DNA of 41,497 nucleotides from Sphingobium sp. Ant17 (GTDB lineage: Bacteria; Pseudomonadota; Alphaproteobacteria; Sphingomonadales; Sphingomonadaceae). The DNA lies in contig NZ_JEMV01000037.1 in NCBI RefSeq assembly GCF_000588875.1, positions 1 through 41,497 on the forward strand, read 5' to 3'. A model generated the notes under the pieces. That model ran no database searches, was not told where the DNA came from, and saw nothing but the letters and a program-made list of their open reading frames with translations. Shown here in pieces: positions 36,378 to 41,497 of this stretch; the stretch's first letter is position 1, and the number at the start of each line of letters is the position of its first letter. A program made the translations under genes and the position numbers.

Positions 36378-37041
36378 CGTCCAGTAACTCCGGCCCGAAA
36401 CCGGCGGCAGCGAAGGTCGCGGGCAGAGGCGCCGTCGCCTCAGCCGCAGGCTTTTCGCCGCGCGCAATGCTGAGGAACTGGCTGTGCAGCAGCATCGGCA
36501 CGCCGCCCTCGCCATAGACCGGGTCGCCGACGATGGGAAAGCCCAGCCCGTGGAGCGCATGGACGCGGATCTGGTGGGTGCGCCCCGTGCGGGGCATGAA
36601 GGCGATCAACCAACGGCCGTCCTTCTCCGCGATTTTGCGCCATTCGGTGATGGCCACCTTCCCGGTATCGGCCGGCACCATCCGCCAGCCTTCCTCTGCT
36701 GTGCTGACCTTCTTGAGTGACAATTCGATGAGGCCGGTGTCGTCCACTGGCACACCTTCGATCACCGCGACATAGCGTTTGGCGACGGTGCCTGCCTCGA
36801 ACGCCTGGGCGAAGCGCTTGTGCGCCTTGGGATTGCGCGCCAGCAGCAGGCAACCGCTGGTGTCGCGGTCGAGCCGGTGGACCGGCAGCGGCCAGCGCTG
36901 AAAGCCGAAGGTCAGCGACTGCAGGTGATTTTCCAGCGCGATCGACCCGTCGCGCGGTGCGTCGACCGGCAGCCCGGCGGGCTTGTCGAGAATGAGGGCT
37001 TCGCCATCGATGAACAATACATGGTCGGTAAGCAGGGACAA
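36364..37041 (-). CDS. RluA family pseudouridine synthase
   Basis: This enzyme isomerises uridine to pseudouridine in rRNA or tRNA. The start ATG at 37041 gives MSLLTDHVLFIDGEALILDK. The catalytic Asp is D58 in VHRLDRDTSGCLLLARN. KRYVAVIEGVP, MPRTGRTHQIRVHALHGLG and GDPVYGEGG are the other family motifs. At 225 aa it lacks an N-terminal S4 domain, as in the RluA/TruC-like short members, so I do not name its target site. It is coupled to arfB by overlap and divergent from the acyltransferase gene. Confidence 0.93.
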   Translation of the reverse strand: MSLLTDHVLFIDGEALILDKPAGLPVDAPRDGSIALENHLQSLTFGFQRWPLPVHRLDRDTSGCLLLARNPKAHKRFAQAFEAGTVAKRYVAVIEGVPVDDTGLIELSLKKVSTAEEGWRMVPADTGKVAITEWRKIAEKDGRWLIAFMPRTGRTHQIRVHALHGLGFPIVGDPVYGEGGVPMLLHSQFLSIARGEKPAAEATAPLPATFAAAGFGPELLDDAGI

Positions 37042-37143
37042 AAGGGGAATCCGATCGGGGCAGCAAGGGGTATGGAATTGCGCGCGCGTCGCTTCCTATA
37101 GGCGGTGGAGCCAATGGAACATAGAGGGGAAAATCGCGGCGGT

Positions 37144-38084
37144 ATGGCAGTGCCACGCCCGCGCGGCTGGACTGGGTCGATGTCGCACGCGGCATCGGCA
37201 TTATCGCTGTTGTAACCGGCCATGTGTGGACGCGCGGGCCGGTGCGCGACGCTATGTACAGCTTTCACATGCCGCTCTTCTTCCTGCTGTCGGGCCTGCT
37301 ATCGCGCCCGCAGCCGGTCGGACGCTTCACGATGCGCCAGATCGTCGGTCAAATGCGGCCTTATGCCCTGTTTCTGCTGTTCCTGATCCTCGCTGACCAG
37401 ATCATCGAGCCGCTCAAGGGCAACCGGCCGATCTTTCACCAATGGCCGCAGGATATCGGCGTGATCCTGCTTGGCGGCGGCTGGTTGCGCGGGCCTTATA
37501 CCATCTTCTGGTTCGTGCCCTGCCTGATGGTGGCGCGGATCGCCTTCAATGCCATGCTGCAGCTCTGGCCTGATCCGTTCGATCGGCGCTGGGCGTTAAT
37601 GCTGCTCCCGGTGCTGTTGCTGGCCTACGGTTTAGGCCAATGGACGCAGGCTTCGCCGCTCGGCCTGCTCACCGTGCCGATGGCCTTTATTTTGCTGTGG
37701 GTTGGATCGATCTGGTCCCACATCGGCTGGCGACCCTGGATGGTTCTGCCATTGGGGCTGCTGGCGGCGGCGGGCCTTGCTGGCCGGTTCCCCACACTCA
37801 ATATGAAGGCGGCCGATTATGGCTGGCCGTTGCTGTCGATCGGGGCGGCGATCGCCACATCGCTGCTTCTGTTTCGCCTCTGCGCGCATGTCGCGTCCGC
37901 CGCCGGGCCACTGGCGACCATCGGACGAGCATCGCTGACGATCATGTATCTGCACGTCGCCATCATCCATTATCTGTCGCCTTATCTGGGCAAAGGGGCA
38001 TTGCTCGTCCTGGCATTGCTCGCTCCCTTCGCGCTCGACCGGCTTGTCCGCCTGTCCCCCCGCGCGACCCGCTGGCTGCTGTAG
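37144..38084 (+). CDS. Acyltransferase 3 family membrane protein, N-terminal frameshift
   Basis: This is an integral-membrane O-acyltransferase (OafA/WecH-like, acting on sugars). The family N-terminus RLDWVDVARGIGIIAVVTGH, with the catalytic His, is present just upstream of a GTG at 37224, in the same frame, but that frame has no start codon before the stop at 37122. The ATG at 37144 (MAVPRPR) is one frame off. A lost base near 37160 would join them as MAVPRPR-RLDWVDVARG and give 313 aa with a normal layout. The following segments include YSFHMPLFFLLSGLLSRP, TIFWFVPCLMVARIAF and TIMYLHVAIIHYL. Using the GTG at 37224 would lose the catalytic His. No neighbour suggests a substrate. Confidence 0.82.
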
Positions 38085-38099
38085 CGGGACGCAAAAGAG

Positions 38100-38173
38100 G
38101 TCGACGCGCAGTCCCTGCGCATCGACCCCAGCGGCCTGCCTCTGCCTTCATGCGGCGTGAAGGCTTGGCAGGC
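38100..38173. terminator. Two hairpins between convergent acyltransferase and wrbA
   Basis: The first stem is GTCGACGCGCAG / CTGCGCATCGAC (38100-38126, one mismatch, 3-base loop). The second is GCCTGCC-TCTG-CCTTCA / TGAAGG-CTT-GGCAGGC (38134-38173), with a small internal bulge. They fill the 117-base gap between two genes pointing at each other and would suit a two-way terminator. There is no T tract. Confidence 0.6.
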
Positions 38174-38201
38174 TGAGCCCGTAAGACGGCGTGCCGAACG
38201 A

Positions 38202-38801
38202 TTACCCGTGCAGCTTGATCGCGGTTTCCGCGATGCGGCGACCCTGATAGCGTGCGCCGTCCAATTCTTCCTCGCTGGGCTGGCGGCTGCCGTCGCCATC
38301 GGCCAGCGTCGTCGCGCCATAGGGGGATCCACCGCGCACCTTGTCCACGCCCATCTGACCCTGGAACCCATAGTCGAGGCCGACGATGGTCATGCCGAAA
38401 TGCAGCAGGTTGGTGATGATCGAAAAGAGCGTCGTTTCCTGCCCGCCATGCTGGCTGGCGGTCGAGGTGAAGGCACCGCCGACCTTGCCATTGAGCGCGC
38501 CGCGCGCCCACAGGCCGCCTGCTTGGTCCAGGAACGCCGCCATCTGGCTGGAGATACGGCCAAAGCGCGTGCCGGTGCCGATGACGATCGCGTCATAATC
38601 GGCCAGTTCTGCAACGGTCGCGATGGGGGCGTCCTGATCCAGCTTGAAATGCGCGCTTTTGGCAACTTCCAGCGGCACCGTTTCGGGCACGCGCTTGATA
38701 TCGACCTGCGCGCCGGCCGCGGCGGCACCTTCGGCCATGGCCTTCGCCATTGTTTCAATATGACCATAGGAAGAATAATAAAGAACCAGAACCTTAGCCA
38801 T
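38202..38801 (-). CDS. wrbA: NAD(P)H:quinone oxidoreductase WrbA
   Basis: WrbA is an FMN-binding flavodoxin-like quinone reductase that reduces quinones by two electrons and protects against redox stress. The start ATG at 38801 follows a strong [27 protein letters not shown] carries the FMN phosphate loop. [36 protein letters not shown] and [20 protein letters not shown] are signature segments. The length is 199 aa, normal. It is downstream of the pirin gene on the same strand but separated by strong hairpins. It forms a redox group with pirin and the divergent LysR regulator. Confidence 0.96.
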   Translation of the reverse strand: MAKVLVLYYSSYGHIETMAKAMAEGAAAAGAQVDIKRVPETVPLEVAKSAHFKLDQDAPIATVAELADYDAIVIGTGTRFGRISSQMAAFLDQAGGLWARGALNGKVGGAFTSTASQHGGQETTLFSIITNLLHFGMTIVGLDYGFQGQMGVDKVRGGSPYGATTLADGDGSRQPSEEELDGARYQGRRIAETAIKLHG

Positions 38802-38835
38802 GATGCGTCTCCTTAATGAGGGGATTGAAAGGGGT

Positions 38836-38907
38836 GCCGCCCGCGCGAGGGGGGAGGGGAAGTGCGCGGGCGGCGAGCCGATCCGTCCAGAAGGGAGCGG
38901 ACGGATC
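38836..38907 (-). terminator. Tandem hairpins between pirin and wrbA
   Basis: Two perfect stems follow the pirin stop. The first in reading order is GATCCGTCC/GGACGGATC (arms 38880-38888 and 38899-38907). The second is GCCGCCCGCGC/GCGCGGGCGGC (arms 38836-38846 and 38864-38874). They should end or strongly reduce pirin transcripts before wrbA, so wrbA probably has its own promoter. I see no clear T tract. Confidence 0.65.
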
Positions 38908-38914
38908 GACTAAG

Positions 38915-39634
38915 CTATTGGCTGTCCACCAGGACGATTTCCGCGTCCTCATGGGCCGTGATGGTGATGGGCTGGCCGCCGATAATGGCCGCGCCGTCCC
39001 GTGCTTCGAACGTCTGTCCATCGATCTCGATCCGACCGGTAGCCGGGACGAGATAGAGGTGACGGCCTTCCGCGCTGTCATAGGTAACACTCGTCCCGGC
39101 CTTGATCGTCCCGCCGAGCAGGCGGGCATTGGCGCGGATGCGCAGGGCTTCCTTGTCCTCGTCATAGCCACTCGCGAGGACGACCAGCTTGCCCGACCGA
39201 TCGCCGCGCGGGAAAGGCTTCGCACCCCAGCTTGGGCTGCCACCACGAGCGCGGGGGATGACCCAGATCTGGAAGAGGGTGGTCGTCTCATCCTCCAGAT
39301 TATATTCGGCGTGACGAATGCCGGTGCCCGCCGACATCACCTGGACATCGCCCGCTTCCGTGCGGCCTTTGTTGCCCAGGCTGTCCTGATGGGTAATCGC
39401 GCCGGTGCGGACATAGGTAATGATTTCCATGTCGGCATGGGGGTGCGGCGGAAAGCCCGAACGCGGCCCGATCTCATCGTCGTTCCACACCCGGATCGCA
39501 CCCCAGTGCATGCGGTCTTCGTCATGATAATCGGCAAAGGAAAAATGATGGCGCGCGTTCAACCAGCCATGATTGGCATGACCGAGCGATGCGAAGGGGC
39601 GGCGCTCGATGCGGCTCGCTGTGGTGGTGTTCAT
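38915..39634 (-). CDS. Pirin family protein (YhaK/quercetinase-like bicupin)
   Basis: This is a bicupin of the pirin family, known from other members to be metal-binding and in some cases a quercetin dioxygenase. The N-terminal cupin has SGFPPHPHADMEIITYVRTG (metal-binding His and Glu) and the HAEYNLED segment. The C-terminal half (ARLLGGTIKAGTSVTYDSAEG) is a second, non-metal cupin. The length is 239 aa, normal. It is divergent from a LysR-type gene, with 137 bases of shared upstream DNA holding two palindromes. It is followed by tandem hairpins, then wrbA. Likely part of an oxidant or quinone response, by context. Confidence 0.93.
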   Translation of the reverse strand: MNTTTASRIERRPFASLGHANHGWLNARHHFSFADYHDEDRMHWGAIRVWNDDEIGPRSGFPPHPHADMEIITYVRTGAITHQDSLGNKGRTEAGDVQVMSAGTGIRHAEYNLEDETTTLFQIWVIPRARGGSPSWGAKPFPRGDRSGKLVVLASGYDEDKEALRIRANARLLGGTIKAGTSVTYDSAEGRHLYLVPATGRIEIDGQTFEARDGAAIIGGQPITITAHEDAEIVLVDSQ

Positions 39635-39732
39635 ATGCTCTGCCTCTCGGTTTTCGAACCCGAAGGTTCGGGGCCTTTCGACTGATAGCCGGACGTTCCG
39701 ACTTGCTTTCCGCCAATCTAGTCATCAGGATC

Positions 39733-39768
39733 GTTTCTGAAACAAGCAGCATCGAAACGGATTGTTTC
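39733..39768. promoter_or_regulatory. Paired GTTTC/GAAAC palindromes, probable LysR operator
   Basis: GTTTC-T-GAAAC (39733-39743) and GAAAC-GGATT-GTTTC (39754-39768) are two perfect inverted repeats of the same 5-base half-site in opposite polarity, with centres 23 bases apart. The second fits the T-N11-A layout of LysR-type binding sites. They sit in the 137-base gap between pirin and the LysR gene, immediately before the LysR start, as expected for autoregulation plus control of pirin. Confidence 0.65.
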
Positions 39769-39771
39769 CCT

Positions 39772-40665
39772 ATGCGACTACCTGATTTTGAGGCTTGGGC
39801 GATGTTTGCCGCCGTGGTCGAACATCGCAGCTTCACGGATGCCGCCAAAGCTCTGAGCGTCTCCAAGGCTACTGTGTCGAAGGCCGTGACGCGGCTGGAG
39901 GAGCATCTCGATACCAGCTTGTTCAACCGCACCAGCCGTCGCCTGGCGCTGACCGAGAGCGGCAAGCGGCTCGCGGACCATGCCCAGCGCTTGATGGCGG
40001 AGGGCTATGCCGCCGAGGAAGCGGCGCGCGACGAAACGTCGAAATTGTCCGGGGTCGTGCGACTGGGCGCGCCGATGACCTTCGGCTTGCTCCGCATCGC
40101 GCCGTTGATTGCCGAATTTACGAAGATCAACCCGCAGGTCGATGTCGATCTTCATTTGTCGGACGCCCATATCGACATTGTGGAAATGGGCCTGGACGCC
40201 ACCATCCGCATTGCGGACATGCCCGACAGCTCACTGCGTGCCCGGCGGCTTGCGGACGTGACATTGCATCTGGTCGCATCCCCCGCTTATCTGGCGGAGC
40301 GTGGCACGCCCCAACACCCGTCGGACCTCGGCGCGCATGACTGCCTTTGCTACGCCAATGAAGCGACGCCCGACGTCTGGCGCTTTGCCGGGCCTGGACA
40401 GCAGAATGTCGTAGTACAGGTGCGCTCGCGTATCACGGTAAATAGCGGTGAAGCGATGCTGCCCGCACTGCGCCTTGGCGTGGGCATTTCGCGTCTGCCT
40501 GACTTCATCGTCGGTGAAGCGATCGCAGCGGGAGAATTGGAAGAGATATTGGTGGACTGGCGTCCAGCACCCTTCGGGCTCCATCTCGTCACGCCGCCAT
40601 CCCGGCTGCGTCCTGCGCGGGTCGACGCCCTACTGGATTTCATCACGCAACATCATGCCTGCTGA
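39772..40665 (+). CDS. LysR family transcriptional regulator
   Basis: This is a LysR-type regulator. The ATG at 39772 gives MRLPDFEAWAMFAAVVEHRS; the in-frame extension upstream is intergenic. The winged helix-turn-helix reads FTDAAKALSVSKATVSKAVT and RLEEHLDTSLFNRTSRRLAL, followed by the linker helix and a periplasmic-binding-protein-like effector domain (SGVVRLGAPMTFGLLRIAPL, VEMGLDATIRIADMPDSS, RLGVGISRLPDFIVGEAI). The length is 297 aa. Divergent from pirin, the probable target. The inducer is unknown, and by context an oxidant or quinone is plausible. Confidence 0.95.
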   Translation: MRLPDFEAWAMFAAVVEHRSFTDAAKALSVSKATVSKAVTRLEEHLDTSLFNRTSRRLALTESGKRLADHAQRLMAEGYAAEEAARDETSKLSGVVRLGAPMTFGLLRIAPLIAEFTKINPQVDVDLHLSDAHIDIVEMGLDATIRIADMPDSSLRARRLADVTLHLVASPAYLAERGTPQHPSDLGAHDCLCYANEATPDVWRFAGPGQQNVVVQVRSRITVNSGEAMLPALRLGVGISRLPDFIVGEAIAAGELEEILVDWRPAPFGLHLVTPPSRLRPARVDALLDFITQHHAC

Positions 40666-40701
40666 CGCCCGTTACGCATATGATGCATATTGACGGCGAA
40701 T

Positions 40702-40752
40702 GAATCGTTACGGCCTCAACACTTTGTAAATGGATTCGTTTTTATACGACTC
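40702..40752. promoter_or_regulatory. Three GANTC sites upstream of ctrA
   Basis: GAATC (40702-40706), GATTC (40733-40737) and GACTC (40748-40752) lie within 51 bases. GANTC is the CcrM methylation target in alphaproteobacteria, and the methylation state of a site in the Caulobacter ctrA promoter controls transcription. Three in 51 bases is well above chance (a single site is expected about once per several hundred bases here). The 207-base gap before ctrA otherwise holds the CtrA-like box described next. Confidence 0.6.
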
Positions 40753-40767
40753 GCGCTTTCCTGCGGG

Positions 40768-40784
40768 TTAGCACTAAATTAACC
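40768..40784 (+). promoter_or_regulatory. CtrA-like box in the ctrA promoter
   Basis: TTAG-CACTAAA-TTAACC matches the TTAA-N7-TTAAC recognition pattern of CtrA with one mismatch in the first half. A further half-site on the opposite strand, GGTTAA, lies at 40806-40811. They fit autoregulation of ctrA, as in Caulobacter. Confidence 0.6.
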
Positions 40785-40872
40785 TTTGTCGTTCAGAAGT
40801 TTTTTGGTTAATGAATTTGGACAGAAGCCGTTCTGGTGGGGTGAACGGACCTGCGACGCAAAGGGGCTTCAT

Positions 40873-41497
40873 ATGCGCGTGCTGCTGATTGAGGACGAAC
40901 CGACGACGGCCAAGGCGATCGAGCTGATGCTCACCACCGAAGGCTTCAACGTCTATACCACGGATCTGGGCGAAGAAGGCCTCGATCTGGGCAAGCTCTA
41001 TGATTACGACATCATCTGTCTGGATCTGAACCTGCCCGACATGCACGGTTACGACGTGCTGAAGAAGTTGCGCGCTGCCAAGGTTCAGACTCCGGTCCTG
41101 ATCTTGTCGGGTGTTGCCGAAATGGACAGCAAGGTTCGCTCCTTCGGTTTTGGGGCCGATGATTATGTGACCAAGCCTTTCCATCGCGAAGAGCTCATCG
41201 CCCGCATTCATGCCGTGGTGCGTCGCTCCAAGGGGCATTCGCAGTCGGTCATTCGCACCGGCAAGCTGTCGGTCAATCTCGACGCGAAGACCGTGGAAGT
41301 GGACGGCAACCGCGTCCATCTGACGGGCAAGGAATATGCGATGCTGGAGCTGCTATCGCTCCGCAAGGGGACCACGCTCACCAAGGAAATGTTCCTGAAC
41401 CATCTCTATGGCGGGATGGACGAGCCGGAACTCAAGATCATCGACGTGTTCATCTGCAAGCTGCGCAAGAAGCTGGCGCTGGCGTGCAGCGGCGACA
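40873..41497 (+). CDS. ctrA: Cell-cycle response regulator CtrA, 3' partial
   Basis: CtrA is the master cell-cycle regulator of alphaproteobacteria: an OmpR-class response regulator that controls division, DNA replication and motility genes. The ATG at 40873 follows AAGGGG by 7 bases. The receiver domain (about residues 1-120) has IEDEPT, the phosphoacceptor D51 in [28 protein letters not shown] and the switch Lys in [17 protein letters not shown]. The DNA-binding winged helix starts near residue 135 ([20 protein letters not shown]) and runs to the window edge ([13 protein letters not shown]). About 208 codons are present and the usual length is about 230, so the end lies outside the window. 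Confidence 0.97.
   Translation, partial: MRVLLIEDEPTTAKAIELMLTTEGFNVYTTDLGEEGLDLGKLYDYDIICLDLNLPDMHGYDVLKKLRAAKVQTPVLILSGVAEMDSKVRSFGFGADDYVTKPFHREELIARIHAVVRRSKGHSQSVIRTGKLSVNLDAKTVEVDGNRVHLTGKEYAMLELLSLRKGTTLTKEMFLNHLYGGMDEPELKIIDVFICKLRKKLALACSGD

Overview
The window is high-GC alphaproteobacterial DNA, most likely from a sphingomonad (Sphingobium or Sphingomonas type). The case rests on a CtrA gene with GANTC sites and a CtrA-like box upstream, sphingomonad-type palindromic repeats, an RcnB/glycine-zipper protein typical of the group, and a complete exosortase A (XrtA) exopolysaccharide locus. The genus is an inference.

From 1 to about 16.8 kb, all on the plus strand, lies the XrtA/PEP-CTERM-associated exopolysaccharide locus. 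It holds an acyl-CoA ligase (cut by the window start), a PLP decarboxylase, an outer-membrane export lipoprotein, a Wzz-type chain-length protein, a tyrosine autokinase, a beta-barrel protein, an ExeA-like ATPase, a polysaccharide deacetylase, two tandem FemAB-type proteins, a glycosyltransferase, exosortase A fused to an EpsI domain, and an asparagine-synthetase-like amidotransferase. From 17.1 to 25.3 kb, after a palindromic repeat doublet, a second plus-strand module adds a polyprenyl-phosphate sugar transferase, a GT2 glycosyltransferase, a zinc-ribbon methyltransferase, a flippase, a second glycosyltransferase, an FkbM methyltransferase and a GT-C-like membrane protein. The last five are joined by 4-bp stop/start overlaps. 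Together the modules would prime a sugar on undecaprenyl phosphate, extend and modify it, flip it and export it. No Wzy polymerase and no PEP-CTERM substrate protein is visible in the window.

From 25.3 to 41.5 kb the content is ordinary chromosomal housekeeping: an amidohydrolase and an NAD-dependent beta-hydroxyacid dehydrogenase (minus), threonine ammonia-lyase, the N-end-rule transferase Bpt and a PAS-GGDEF-EAL protein (plus), an RcnB/glycine-zipper protein, free-methionine sulfoxide reductase, a GT87-like membrane glycosyltransferase, ArfB and an RluA-type pseudouridine synthase (minus), an acyltransferase (plus), WrbA and pirin (minus) opposite a LysR regulator, and the start of ctrA.

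The most consequential observation is technical. At least nine single-base indels break otherwise well-conserved genes, often in or beside short homopolymers. This looks like consensus error in the assembly more than real gene decay, and it changes how seven proteins should be read. I see no clearly new defence or mobile system. The best candidates for new biology are the long acidic and coiled-coil tail of the XrtA ATPase, the tandem FemAB pair, and repeat elements that supply coding sequence at gene ends.
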